Shown: positions 26,301-38,339, numbered from the stretch's first letter. The stretch is DNA of 64,000 bases from Excoecaria cochinchinensis (GCA_947683425.1 CANTUQ010000325.1:1-64000); one strand, 5' to 3'. Made by a program: numbers and translations. The notes: generated by a model not told the origin, from the letters alone.

Positions 26301-27552
26301 GTGACCGACAAGCTTCCAGTAGCTAGTCCAATCAAGGTTTCCCGAATTATTGGACTCGAATCAAAAATTTTACCACTTTTTACGATTTTTCGATTCTGGT
26401 GATTTTCCTTAGTGGGTACCTCTAGGAAAATCCGTAAAAATTTGTCAGATCCCGACGAAGCCAATTCTCGATGCGGTCTGACCGGCAAGCTTCCAGTAGC
26501 TAATCCAATCAAGTTTTCCCGAATTATTTGACTCGGATCCACCACTTTTTACGATTTTTCGATTCTGGTGATTTTTTCTAGTTTTACCACTATGGAAATC
26601 CGTAAAAATTCGACAGATCCCGACGAAGCCAATTCTCGATGCATTGTGACCGGCAAGATTCAAGTAGCTATTCCAATCAAGTTTTCCCGAATTATTGGAC
26701 TCGGATCCAAAATTTCACCACTTTTTACGATTTTTCGATTTTGGTGATTTTTCCTAGTGGTACCCCCATGGAAATCCGTAAAAAATTTTCAGATCCCGAC
26801 GAAGCCAATTCTCGATGCGTTGTGACCGGCAAGCTTCCAGTAGCTATTCCAATCAAGTTTTTCCGAATTATTGGACTCGAATCCACCACTTTTTATAATT
26901 TTTCGATTCTGGTGATTTTTCCTAGTGGTACCCCTAGGAAAATCCGTAAAAATTCGTCAGATTCTGATGAAACCAATTCTCGATGCGTTGTGACTGGCAA
27001 GCTTCCAGTAGCTATTCCAATCAAGTTTTCCCGAATTATTGCTCTCGGATCCACCAATTTTTATGAATTTTTGATTCTGGTGATTTTTCCTAGTGGCACC
27101 CCTAGGAAAATCTGTAAAAATTCGTCAGATCCCGACGAAACCAATTCTCGATGCGTTGTGACCGGCAAGCTTACAGTAGCTATTCCAATCAAGTTTTTTG
27201 GAATTATTGGACTCGGATCCACCACTTTTTACGATTTTTCGATTCTGGTGATTTTCCCTAGCGGTACCCCTAGGGAAATCCGTAAAAATTTGTCAGATCC
27301 CGACAAAGCCAATTCTCGATGCGGTCTGACCGGCAAGCTTCCAGTAACTATTCCAATCAAAGTTTCCCGAATTATTAGACTCGGATCAAAAATTTTACCA
27401 CTTTTTACGATTTTTCGATTCTGGTGATTTTCCCTAGTGGTACCTCTAGGGAAATCCGTAAAAATTTGTCAGATCCAGACGAAGCCAATTCTCGATGCGG
27501 TCTGACCGGCAAGCCTCCAGTAGCTAATCCAATCAAGTTTTCCCGAATTATT
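23366..27552 (+). repeat. Duplicated satellite block, copies 2,752 bp apart
   Basis: Positions about 23366-24800 and 26118-27552 are nearly identical at a constant offset of 2,752 bp, which equals eight 176-bp plus eight 168-bp monomers. Shared private marks include GTGGGTACCTCTAGG (23661/26413), TTTTACCACTATGG (23827/26579), TACCCCCATGG (24010/26762), GTGGCACCCC (24342/27094) and CAGTAACTATTCC (24591/27343). The 1.3 kb between the copies and the sequence after 27552 do not match each other. This is therefore a duplicated block inside a mosaic rather than a regular array. Confidence 0.85.
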
Positions 27553-28121
27553 GGACTCAGATCCACCACTTTTTACGATTTTTCGATTCTGGTGATTTTT
27601 CCTAGTGGTACCCCTAGAAAAATCCGTAAAAATTTGTCAGATCCCGACGAAACCAATTCTCGATGCGTTGTGACCGGCAAGCTTCCAGTAGCTATTCCAA
27701 TCAAGTTTTCCCGAATTTTTGCTCTCGGATCCACCAATTTTTATGATTTTTTAATTCTGGTGATTTTTCCTAGTGGCACCCCTAGGGAAATCTGTAAAAA
27801 TTTGTCAGATCCCGACGAAGCCAATTCTCGATGCGTTGTGACCGGCAAGCTTACAGTAGCTATTCCAATCAAGTTTTCCCGAATTATTGGACTCGGATCC
27901 AAAATTTAACCACTTTTTACGATTTTTCAATTCTGGTGATTTTCCCTAGTGGTACCCCTAGGGAAATCCGTAAAAATTCGTCAGATCCCGACGAAATCAA
28001 TTCTCGATGCGTTGTGACCGGCAAGTTTCAAGTAGCTATTCCAATCAAGTTTTCCCAAATTATTGGACTCGGATCCAAAATTTTACCACTTTTTACGATT
28101 TATCGATTCTGGTGATTTTCC

Positions 28122-29170
28122 CTTGGAATTGCTATTGGAAGGTTACCAATCACAATGGATAAAAAAATTGCCTTCATATGAATCTGGCGAATTTTTATAG
28201 ATTTCTGTAAGTGTTATACTAGGGAAAATCACTAAAATTGATAAATTATAAAAAGTGGCGAAATTTTGGAAATGAGTCCTGTAATTTAAAAGAATTTTAT
28301 TGGAATGGTTATATGAATCTTACCAATCACAATGGATAGAGAATTGATTTCATCAAAATCTTACGAATTTTTATGTATTTATATTAGAAAAAATCACTAA
28401 AATCTATAAATTATAAAAATTGGTGAAATTTTTTATGTGAGTCCTATAATTTAGGAAAACTTTATTGGAATGACTATTGGAAGCTTACCAATTAAAATGC
28501 ATTCAGAATTGGTTTAATCAAAATCTGAAGAATTTTTATGAATTTCTTAAGGGGTTATATTTTAGGAAAAATTATAAAAATCAAAAAATTATAAAAAGTG
28601 ATGAAATTTTGGATGTGAGTAGTATAATTTAGAAAAACTTCATTGTAATTGCTATTGGAAGCTTACCAATCACAATAGATAGAGAATTAGTTTCATCGAA
28701 ATTTTACGAATTTTTATTTATTTCTCTAGGTGTTCTACTAGAAAAAATTACTAAAATCCAAAAATTATAAAAATTGGTGAAATTTTGGATCTGAGTTCTA
28801 TAATTTAGAAAAATTTCATTAGAATAGTTATTGGAAGCCTGCCAATCAAAATGAATTGAGAATTGTTGTTATCGAAATCTGAAATTTTTTTATGAATTTC
28901 GGAAGGAGTTATACTAGGAAAAATCACAATAATCGAAAAATTTTAAAAAGTGTTGAAATTTAGAGAGTCAGTCCTAAAATTTAGAAAAACTTCATTGGAA
29001 TTGTTATTGGAAGCTTACCAATCACAATGGATGGACAATTGGCTTCATATAAATCTAACGCATTTTTATGGATTTCTGTAGGTGTTATTCTAGGAAAAAT
29101 CACAAAAATTGAAAAATTATAAAAAGTGGTAAAATTTTGGATGTGAGTTCTATAATTTAAATAAACTTTA
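28122..29170 (-). repeat. Inverted, highly diverged satellite monomers at the array edge
   Basis: Immediately after TGGTGATTTTCCC the sequence continues TTGGAATTGCTATTGGAAG. This matches the reverse complement of the satellite's CTTCCAGTAGCTATTCCAA. About six units of 165-180 bp follow, beginning near 28122, 28302, 28465, 28640, 28817 and 28995. All are in reverse orientation, AT-rich and well diverged from the main array (for example GAATTTTTATGGATTTC for the satellite's GAATTTTTACGGATTTC). Short frames here are repeat by-products. Confidence 0.88.
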
Positions 29171-31850
29171 TTGGTACCCCTTGGAGCTTTTAGGGAGAAA
29201 TTTAGACAGAAAGCAAAGGGGTACCCCATGGAATTTTGGGCAAGCAATTTAAATAGAAAGTAAAGGAGTACCCTTTAGAGTTTTGGACGATAAATTTAGA
29301 TAGAGAGCAAAGGGTACCCCTTGATATTTTGGGCGAGAAATTTTAGACAAAAAGCAAAGGGGTAACCTTTTGAGTTTTGGGAAAAAATTTAGACAGAAAG
29401 CAAAAAGGTACCCTATGGACTTTTTGGTGAGAAATTTAGATAAAAAGCAAAGCGCTACCCCTAGTAGTTTTGGGCGAGAAAATATAGACAAAAATGAAAA
29501 GGGTATCGCTTGGAGTTTTGAGCGAGAAAATTTAGACAGAAAGCAATGGGTATGCCTTGGAGTTTTGGGCGAGCAATTTAGACAGAAAGTAAAGGGGTAC
29601 TATTGGAGTTTTGGGCAAGAAATTTAGACATAAAGCAAATGAGTACCTCATGGAGTTTTGGGGAAAAATTTTAAACAGAAAGCAAATGGGTACCCATTGA
29701 CTTTTCGGCGAGAAATTTAAACAGAAACCAAAGGGGTACCCTTTGGAGTTTTGGGTGTGAAAATTTAGACTGAAAGGAAAGGGGTACCCCTTGGAATTTT
29801 GCGCAAGAAATTTAGACCGAAAATAAAGGGGTACTCCTTAGAGTTTTAAGCGAGAAATTTAAATAGAAAGCAAAAGGGTACCCTTTGGAGTTTTTGGGAA
29901 AAATTTAGGTAGAAATCTAAGGGGTATCCCATGGACTTTTTGGCGAGAAATTTAGATAGAAAATAAAGGGATACCCCTTGGAGTTTTGGGTGAGAAATTT
30001 AGACAGAAAGCAAAAGGGTGCCCCATGGATTTTTGGGCGAGAAATTTAGACAGAAAGCAAAGGTACCCTTTGAGGTTTTGGGCGAGAAATTTAGACAGAA
30101 AGAAAAGGGGTATCCTATTGTGTTTTTGGCGAAAAATTTAAAGAGGAACAAAACAAGCACCCCCCTTTGAGTTTTGGGCGAGAAAATTTAGATAAAAAAC
30201 AAAGGGTATCTCTTGGAGTTTTGGATGAAAAAATTTACATGAAAAGCAAATGGGTACACTTTGGTGTTTTGGGCGAGAAAATATTAAAAAAAATTAAAAG
30301 GGTACCCCTTGGAGTTTTGAGCGAGAAAATTTAGATAGAAAGTAAAGGGGTACGCCTTGGAGTTTTGGATGAGAAAATTTAAGCCAAAATTTTTGATATA
30401 AAGCAAATGGGTATCCCTCGAAGTTTTGAAAAAGTATATTTTTTATGAATAGCAATGGAGGTATCCCTTTGAGTTTTGGGTCAAAATATTTTGAGGAGTA
30501 GCAAAGGGGTATCGCTTGGAGTTTTGGTCAAAAAAATTTAAACAAAAATCTTAGGGGTAACCTTTGAAGTTTTAGGCAAAAACATTTTGGTGAATAGCAA
30601 AGGGAGTACTCCTCTAAGTTTTTGGTAAAAATATTTAGGAGCATGGCGAAGGGGTACCTCTTGTTGTTTTGGGCAAAAAAAAATATAGACAAAAAGCATA
30701 GGGGTACTACATGGAGTTTAGGGTAAAAAATTTAGACATAAAGTAAAGAGGTACCACTTGAAATTTTGGGCAAAAAAATTTAGACAAAAAGTAAAGGGAT
30801 ACTACTTATAGTTTTGGACAAAAACTTTTTGATGAATAAAAACAAGGGTACCCCACTGAGTTTTTGACAAAAATATTTAGAGAAATAGCAAAAGAGTACC
30901 CCTTAGAGTTTTAGGACAAAAAATATTAACAAAAAGTAAAGGGCCACTTGGAGTTTTAGGCGGTAAAATTTAGACAAAAAGTAAATGGGTACCCATTGAA
31001 ATTTTGTACAAAAACATTTTGATGAATAATAAATGATGTACCCTATGAGTTTTCGTCGAAAATATTTAGAGGAATAGTAAATGGATGTCACTTAGAGTTT
31101 TGGGCAAAAAAATTTAGAGAAAACGCAAAGGGGTACATCTTGAATATTTGGGCAAGAATATTTTGATGAATAACAAAGGGAGTATTCCTTAGAGTTTTGG
31201 GCGAAAATATTTAGAGGAATAACAAAAAGTTTTGGGCGAAATAATTTAGATATAAAGTAAAATGGTACCACTAAGTTTTGGGCGACAAAATTAACACAAA
31301 AAGTGAAGAGGTACCCCTTAGTGTTATGGATAAAAAAAATTAAACAAACAGCAAATGAATTCTACTTGGAGTTTTGGGTTTAAAATTTTAGAGAAATGGC
31401 AAAGGGATACCACTTGGAGTTTTGGGTGATAAAATTTAGATCGAAAGCAAATTGACACTTCTTGAAATTTTGAGCGATAAAATTTAGATAAAAAACAAAT
31501 AGATACCAAATGAACTTTTGGACAAAAAAATTTAGGCACAAATCAAAGAGGTGCCCTTTGGATTTTGAGTAAAAGCATTTTTATGAATAGCAATAAGGAT
31601 ATCCATCTGAATTTTAGACGAAAATATTTAGAGAATATGTAAAATGATACCCCTTAGAATTTTGAACCAAGAAAATATAGATAAAAATTAAGAGTACCAT
31701 TTGAAGTTTTGAACGAGGAAATTTGAATAAAAAATAAAAAAATATTCATTAAAATTTTGGATAAAAATATTTTGATGAATGTCAATAAAATATCCCTCAA
31801 AACGTTGGGCGAAAATATTTAAAGGAATGGCAAATGAACACTCTCAAACA
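29171..31850 (+). repeat. Tandem repeat of about 47 bp with a GGGGTACCCC palindrome
   Basis: From about 29171 a different repeat begins. The unit is roughly GGGGTACCCC, then TTGGAGTTTTGGGCGAGAAA, then TTTAGACAGAAAGCAAA, about 47 bp in all, giving roughly 55-57 copies. Spacing of the GGTACC core is near 46-50 bp. The copies from 29.2 to 30.4 kb are the best preserved. Farther right, units gain insertions such as AAACATTTTGATGAATAGC and lose the palindrome, and the pattern fades by about 31850. The short open frames in either strand follow the repeat and are not genes. The only motif obviously shared with the 176-bp satellite is GGTACCCC. Confidence 0.88.
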
Positions 31851-31892
31851 TTTAAAATACAGATAATTTTTATATTTAGACTTCTAATATAA

Positions 31893-32222
31893 CTACATTA
31901 CATATTTGAGATGTTTTAAAATATAGATATATGATTTTGGTACACCATGCACTAAATTTGTTTTGTACCATAGATAATAGAAACATTTTTTTGCATTACT
32001 AGGTTCACATATTCTAATAGCATTAGACCAATCACCAGGTAATACCGGACCGGACCCCACAAAAAAGCAAAAAGAAAAATAGTAGGAAAAAGAAAAGGTG
32101 GCATTGACAAGAACTACGGAAGCTGTCAAGGCAACAAAGACTAAATGATCATCAAACCCAATTACCGTAACACTCCCAAAGTATACACATACTAATCCCA
32201 CAACACTAATACTTCTTTGCAA
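31893..32222 (-). other. Uncertain short ORF with hydrophobic N-terminus (109 codons)
   Basis: A 109-codon frame begins MQRSISVVGLVC. It has a long hydrophobic stretch over roughly residues 5-55 followed by an unremarkable tail. It lies between the decayed minisatellite and the 3' end of the IWS1 gene, on the same strand. I recognise no family, and its second half looks like random AT-rich translation. It could be a fragment of a gene cut by the repeats or a chance frame. I list it only because it is the one frame outside the repeats in this gap. Confidence 0.15.
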
Positions 32223-32572
32223 ATGGAAATGGGTAACATTTATTCATTCAAAAATTTGATTAACTGAAGCGGACATCAATTTTTAAGCCAATAACATTCG
32301 ATCTTAACATGGAAAGCAGACATATTTAATTTAACAAATACCACCACTATTCTCGCCAACATGATCTTGGAATCATATCCCCGTACCAATTGGAGCTCCA
32401 AAACAACTGAGAAATGCTTATATTAGCTTCAACCCCATCTTGCAATCCATGAACCACAGGACTGAATATTCAATGCAATTTCAGTTTGTTCCCGCGGGTC
32501 CAGTACGAATTAATTGAGCTCCAGCAAAGCCCTTTTCTGGCCTAGATTTAATGGGAATTGCGGCATCACAAT

Positions 32573-35500
32573 TCACAAGTATTTGAGCATACCACGACCT
32601 TCAACACTAAGTTTTGTAGCTTGTAAATTCTTCTTCTTTGGAGCCTTCAGCTGTTGCAACTTCTTGTTCATCTGCCAATCAACGGTATAGTTTAGAAACA
32701 AAACAGGATGGAATATTTAACAATAGAAACGAAAATTACCCTCTAAGAATCCATTTCTTTCCAAGTCGGTCACCAATTTACAGCATTCACACAAAATAAA
32801 TTAGAATCAATTTTCTATAAATTCAGATATTTGAAAACAGCTGATGGAAATAAGAAGCTTTCAGATGGTTCTTTATCACTCTAATTGCATAAATAGCCAA
32901 TAAGTTAGCACATGAACCATTTGCTTCATTCAGTTAAAAAAAAAAAAAAAAAACTGAGGAATTGCACATTGCTGAATTGATGAGAAGACATGAATGGACA
33001 GAAGTCAAGTCTATATCACTAGCTATATGGCAGCAACTCATAGTAGATCTTGCAATTTCAAGATCAAATCATTTAATTCATCCACTCAATACTGCAAAAT
33101 ATAAATGACTTTAAAAGAAGAACTTCATCCACCTGAGTTGGAGATATAACAGAAAGCATACGCTCAATTTCATCTACAGAGAAAACCAACCTTTAGCCGA
33201 CGCTGATCTTGTACAATTTGTTTTGCACGGGCTCTGACTTCTTCGGGATCAACCTTGGACTGAGGGCGCACTATAAAATCTAATGGAGTTGCTTCTGGCC
33301 TAGAAGCATGCTGCCTGGATGCAGATGATTGGCCAGGTTTTCTTTCCCTGTTTTTTTTTTTATTGAAAAGCCATTGGTGAAAAATGAAATTGAAAACAAG
33401 CTGAAGGATAAAAAGCAATTTGTCATATTCCATAAAAATCATACCGTGAAATATCCAAATCCAAATCACCATCCCTAGATTCCATTCCTGCAGAGTTATT
33501 TACAGGCCTGCCAAAATCAGAAGAACAACTGAGAACAGCAAAATAAGGTTGGAAAAAAAATATAAAATAACCTAAACTACTCGAATGTATCCATGGACAA
33601 TACAGTTTTAACCAAAACAATGACAAAGCAGTGGTCACAAATACCTCCTCACAGTTGGCCTCCGGAAAGCCCGGTCATCATCCATGTTTCTCATATCCTC
33701 AAATCTTGTACTCTTATTAAATATTGGTCGACTCTGCATTATTTTGGTGTTGAAAATACAAGCAATAATTAAAACTTCAGCTGAATGGTGAGTTCCCACA
33801 ACGAACTACTCCAATTAAAGAAATAAACCACTACACAAATGAATAACATCCATTTACCATGAACAAGAACAAAATTTAACATTCAGTTTAATGCATTAAG
33901 GATCAAAAGACAATAAAGATAGTTCAAGACATTATATCAACAATCATGAGAGGGAAATTCGAAGCAATAATTCCTCGAGATGAAGATATATCAAGCACTA
34001 TCAATGCTACTTTAATCAGTATGATCATATAAGGGAAATTCTAAGTTATAGTTCCTCAAGGAGGAAGATATATCCAGAACTACAGTGCCAGTTTCACCAC
34101 TCACTGATCTTTCAGAGCAGGTACAAATTATAAAAGGATAGAGTTGTAAGCCAGCATTTAACAAACTAAATGTTGAAAGGCGGCATTGTGTTACCCATTT
34201 ATCAACCAAATCTTTAGCAAGCTTTCTGTTGGATGTGGTTTCCTCATCAGATTTTGATAAGAACATGATAACCTGTCAAAATAATATGCATCATATTATA
34301 ACCATTTCTCCACTTCCAACCTGCAAACAGAAAGGTATAAATATCATGGGATAAAAAAAGTCTAACCTTTCCGAGTCCACTTTTTTTCAATTGTTCTCTT
34401 CTATCATACTGCTCCAGATCAATTGGAAACTGCATGGAAAAAATAAACAAATAATTTATGCGTGCATTAAGCATTTGTTTAGAATCAACAACCATTGCTT
34501 TAAATAGCAAACTACAGAAAGCCCTTCACATACATCAGTCAAAATCCTCAAAATAGCTGCACGGATATTTATATTCGGTAAACTTCCATCTGGAAGTGGT
34601 TCAAGCCAATTTTTTAACAGAGTTAATACTCCATGATCTATGAATTCTTGCTGGAGCTGCTTCCTGCACCAGAACAATCAACAAGAATAAAAGATGAGTT
34701 AGTCCGATGGAAAAAATAACTAAATAAATAAAAGATCATATATGATTATCGCAGACAACCAGCTTACTTCGAGAGGACCTCAGTAAGAAGAGGCAACTTC
34801 TTGAGTTTATTGATGGCAGGCTTCCCTCGTCTGTTGAGTTCTGCATCCTCTTCAGCTGTCACCTCAAGTTCAGCCATAACATTCTCAACCAGTAATGCAA
34901 TTTCTGCAGGACTTTTCTCATTCTTCTTCCTTTTCTTACCCATCTTGAAGAGCTGCTTAATTTCCTCATCCTCTTCGCCCTCCTCTGCCTGGCAATATCA
35001 GGACCAAATACAATTAAAAATAAAATAAAACTAAAGAAATTTTGACCAAAAAAAAAAAAAACTACCATACATCATATTGAGCAAGTAATATAGATATTTT
35101 AATAATAAGTCAAAATATATACTTGACGTACAAAAATTCTTGAATGAACAATGAGAAGTCAGATAATAAGGGAGCTTCATTAACAAAGCATAATGGATGT
35201 TGCTATGGAGACACATGTGCACCTAAAGGATTTTCATTCTTTTTATAGGAAAACGACCTTCTATCAAAGGGGAAGATGGGGAATAAGAAGGTAGGCTTGC
35301 AAATTACACACCTGAGGAGCATCACCTGGAGAGCGTGGTTCATTATCACTTCCGTATCGATCAGCAGGATCCACACCACTGTCATCGATAAAGTTGTCAT
35401 CGTCCACAGTCACAGGACCCTCTTGATCATCCTAATTCAAGGAAATCATTACAGTTAGAAGAATATCCAACATTAGCGTATGTACACACACACACACACA

Positions 35501-37082
35501 CACACACCCACCCCTGCAGCTCAACAGCCTAAAGGAATTACGGGTAAGCATACTGATGGAGAAAGAATTGTATAGCCTCAATATGCAATCAAGTATTTAC
35601 AACAGTTATCGAGTTTGACACTAATAATAAACCTAGTTTAAAAGAATATCTTAAACATAAATAAAAACTAAACATAAATAAAAACTGATTAAAACTTTCA
35701 TCGAAGCTTGCCAATCTATTGATCTATAGCTCAAAAACAAAATACAGATCCAAAAGTTCTATATCAAGAGAGGAAGAAAAACAGACAAGTAAAGCAGATT
35801 ACAAAATACCAAATTGTCATGCTTAAGATATATATACATAATTTTTAAAATTGTCAAATGAAAAACAGCTACATGCATGCATAAAGGGACACTAGGACAG
35901 TAGTTACACGCTTGATTTACTATGATCAGAAGTCCCCATATGATTAAGTAAGAATCCATGAATCAATAACAGTCCCAGTAAATCCTCAATAGAATCCCTC
36001 ATTAAACTCATCAGAGAACAATTGCATAGTTACATATCACAGAACCATAAATGAGACAAGCAGAGCTTATTAATTCACCAATTCGAGTAATTGACAATAT
36101 ATCTTTAATATGGAACACGAACAATCAAACTAAAATCAACAAAGCAACAATACCAGATGCAGGAACATATAAAAGATAACAAGGAGAACGAGCAAAGCAC
36201 AAACCTCAGAATCACCACCAGCAATAGTATCCCACATCTCCTTGACATCACCATCTTCCTTCCCAGCCATCCTACCTGAATACATCCCTTTCTTCATCAA
36301 TGCCGATTTCGAACCACTTCCCACCTTTCCTCCACCACTTGCATACCTATCACCCTTGATAAGCTTTTTCTTGTCCTTCCCAATGCCCAAAGCCACTTCT
36401 TTGACCAATTTCTTTCTCTTTTTCCCTTCCATTGCATACTCTCTCCCAAACCCCTCATCTTCATCCTCATCAACCAGCTCAGGAACCACAAAATTGTCCT
36501 TACCTCCCATCCCTGAAGGATCACTCTTCTTCACCAGCCTCTTTCTGGGCATTTCAACTTTATCAGTATCATAAACTGGAGTTTGTGACCTCTCTCGCTC
36601 TTGCTCGCCCCATCCATCAACGTCATCCTCCAAGAGATCATCCTGGTGAGGTTCTGGAGAATGCCCACCATCTGATTGCATATCGTCGTAGTCCATCAAT
36701 GGCTCTCCATCCTCATCGCGATACCTGGAAACACAACAGCACGCAGTGTATCAGACTATCGAAACCTTAATTCCTCTCAAGGAGAGCGAGTGACTTCTTC
36801 TTGAGAGAAATTTGAAACCCTAACTACCCTAGAGCTAATTATGATAATTGTAATCGAGAAACCGGTGTCGAATATCAGTAACCCTAAATTGCAATCACAG
36901 GGAGAAACAGAACGGAATCAAAATGTAGAAAATAAGAAAGAAGTAGAAAAACAATAGTAACCCTAAATTTACAAACGTATGGATGAAAAGAGGGGTGGAA
37001 AAGAAAAATGAAGAGCAGAAGGTCTTCAATCAGAAATGGAAAAAGAGAAAGAAAGCTCTTACGGATCGTCTTCGTAACCCAT
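32573..37082 (-). CDS. IWS1: IWS1-type transcription elongation factor (TFIIS N-terminal domain)
   Basis: Homologue of IWS1/Spn1, a nuclear partner of SPT6 and RNA polymerase II. In Arabidopsis IWS1 is known for roles with BES1 in brassinosteroid-regulated transcription and in chromatin. I place 11 exons: 37063-37082, 36205-36724, 35312-35431, 34768-34988, 34534-34663, 34367-34429, 34195-34272, 33645-33733, 33445-33507, 33191-33347 and 32573-32671. All have GT-AG borders and the frame stays open for 520 codons (519 aa). Residues 1-235 are acidic and low-complexity with basic patches (KKRKKLVKEV), as expected for a disordered tail. Residues about 235-385 form the helical TFIIS N-terminal domain (EIALLVENVM, LLKNWLEPLPDG, REQLKKSGLGK, NRKLAKDLVDKW). 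The last 135 residues are basic and include a conserved ARPE-like segment (HASRPEATPLDF). The start MGYEDDP is the first ATG and opens a 20-nt exon. The length is close to that of the Arabidopsis protein as I recall it (about 500 aa). Confidence 0.93.
35484..35507. repeat. (AC)n microsatellite
   Basis: A run of AC dinucleotides lies in the second intron of the IWS1 gene. It is probably length-polymorphic and is the only simple repeat of note inside that gene. Confidence 0.9.
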
Positions 37083-37292
37083 GGTAACGGAGTATCAAAG
37101 GTGTAGTTGGTTATCGTCGAATATCGGAAAACGATGAAACTATCGATCCGAACAGCCTTTTGTTGGTTTGATTTTCAGAAACAGAAATTGTGAGAGTGCA
37201 AGGCCAAGGGCTCAAGGCCATATTATGTAATACTAATGTTTATATATATCCTCTCTTCGCTGTTCCAAGAGGAGTCAACATTTTTTAACTTT

Positions 37293-37297
<5 letters not shown>

Positions 37298-37337
<40 letters not shown>
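37298..37337. repeat. (AT)n microsatellite upstream of IWS1
   Basis: About 20 AT dinucleotides lie roughly 215 bp upstream of the IWS1 start codon. They sit beyond a region (37083-37220) that probably contains the 5' untranslated leader and core promoter. A TATATATA stretch near 37240 is a candidate TATA box for the minus-strand gene, but no transcript start can be fixed. Confidence 0.85.
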
Positions 37338-37340
<3 letters not shown>

Positions 37341-38339
37341 CTAATTTTCAATTGTTTTATGATTATCTTATTCCATTTCATTGTTCCAAATGATTTGTGT
37401 TAATTTTTTTATTCATTAATAATTCAAACTAAATAAAAGATAAAATTAATTAGCTAATTATAATTAGTATAATATTATGTTTAGTCAACGAATTTATTAT
37501 AATAAGAACATAAAAAGCATATAATAGAAATTATATATAAAATTTTCAGTTTCCACATGTATGTATTTTATTTATGTTAACATTAATTCCATTTTTATTT
37601 GTGCAAAAGAATTTACGATCTTTTTATTTTTTTTACTAAAAGTTGTACTTCTAACTACTATAGATTAATACAAATATAGTTATACTAAAAGTATATTAAT
37701 GTAGATTTTTCCGTTTTGTTTTGATTATTCAATGATTGTAAATCCTTTGATTAATAGGCAAGGTAATAGAAATAGGCTCATTCTCTGGCTAGAGTCTCCC
37801 CTTTGTTTTCAGTTTGGTTTAAATTTGCCATTGGTTTTTGTTTTATTCTTCTAAGGATTGCTTGTTTAATTTCTTTTTGCACCTGGAACGCTGATTAATT
37901 TCCTTTACTATCCTTCAAAAAATTTATAATATTGACTCCTAGTCTTGCACAGTTTAGACAGAAAATCTACCAGGCTATTAACAGAGCGTCAACTATGCCT
38001 AAACTGAGTATCATCAAAAAGATAAAGCAAATCTACAATATATACATACACTCACTATAGATGAGTTGCAGTTTAGACAATTTTTTTGCCAAGGAAGAAC
38101 ACAGAGAAGAAGCCGAAGAAAAGTCCATGTACTCTGACCAAAATAAAAAATATATATATATATATATATATAAGGGATTTAATAGGGACATGTATAAATT
38201 GGAAGAACTGCAAGATTGCAAGAACAGTTATGCAATATATTCCATGGGACCTTATAGCACCTCTCAGAACACTTTTAATGTCCTCAAGATATGGCTGGGA
38301 ATACTTCTTCTAAACCCTTGAAATGGCCAGAAAGATTAG
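37338..38339. other. Intergenic AT-rich DNA between IWS1 and the TOM2B homologue
   Basis: This stretch holds the upstream region of IWS1 and the 3' flank of the TOM2B-like gene. A (TA)n run lies near 38149-38171. No coding frame with support is visible, and the short frames that cross the TA repeat are chance. Confidence 0.6.

Larger units (their letters stand above)
1..28121 (+). repeat. Tandem satellite array, 176/168-bp monomers
   Basis: About 163 head-to-tail monomers fill the first 28 kb and run off the left edge. Measured between successive copies of the ATGCGTTGTGACC motif, spacing is mostly 176 or 168 bp. The two lengths differ by an 8-bp block (AGAATTTC) just after the GGATCC site. 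Most units carry AAGCTT, GGATCC, GGTACC and CCTAGG sites, so digestion would give ladders. Two dyads recur per unit, around 490-509 and 523-541 in one typical copy. The unit has few + strand stops and 168 is a multiple of three, so frames of up to 312 codons appear by chance. They repeat the same peptide, drift with each indel and match no family I know, so I call no genes. Monomer length, higher-order structure and dyads resemble plant centromeric or subtelomeric satellites, but position on the chromosome cannot be told from sequence. Confidence 0.97.
12144..28121 (+). repeat. Diverged, mosaic part of the satellite array
   Basis: Monomers still average about 172 bp, but private substitutions and small indels are more common and no single short higher-order period dominates. 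The element TCTGGCGATTTT of the left half reads TCTGGTGATTTT in most copies from about 16.2 kb on, a CpG to TpG change. Islands of the left-type sequence persist at about 14.7-16.1, 17.8-18.0 and 20.05-20.4 kb. A 167-bp monomer with CACACTTTTT and GATTGTGGTG recurs near 14610, 20786, 22068 and 23267, with a close variant near 18898. It marks remnants of a longer-period organisation. Confidence 0.85.

Noticed and set aside
1..28121. Possible CRISPR-like or coding repeat array
   Set aside because: Repeats are head-to-tail without spacers, 168-176 bp long, in a plant nuclear context. It is a satellite.
1..28121. Calling this the centromere
   Set aside because: Monomer size, higher-order structure and dyads are suggestive, but subtelomeric and interstitial satellites look the same. 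No CENH3 data or chromosomal position is available.
29249..29627. Short frames on both strands with repeated K/F-rich peptides
   Set aside because: They follow the 47-bp repeat unit and change frame between units. No start context or family similarity.
36242..36770. Plus-strand frames over the IWS1 second exon
   Set aside because: They are antisense shadows of the acidic, low-complexity coding exon on the minus strand.
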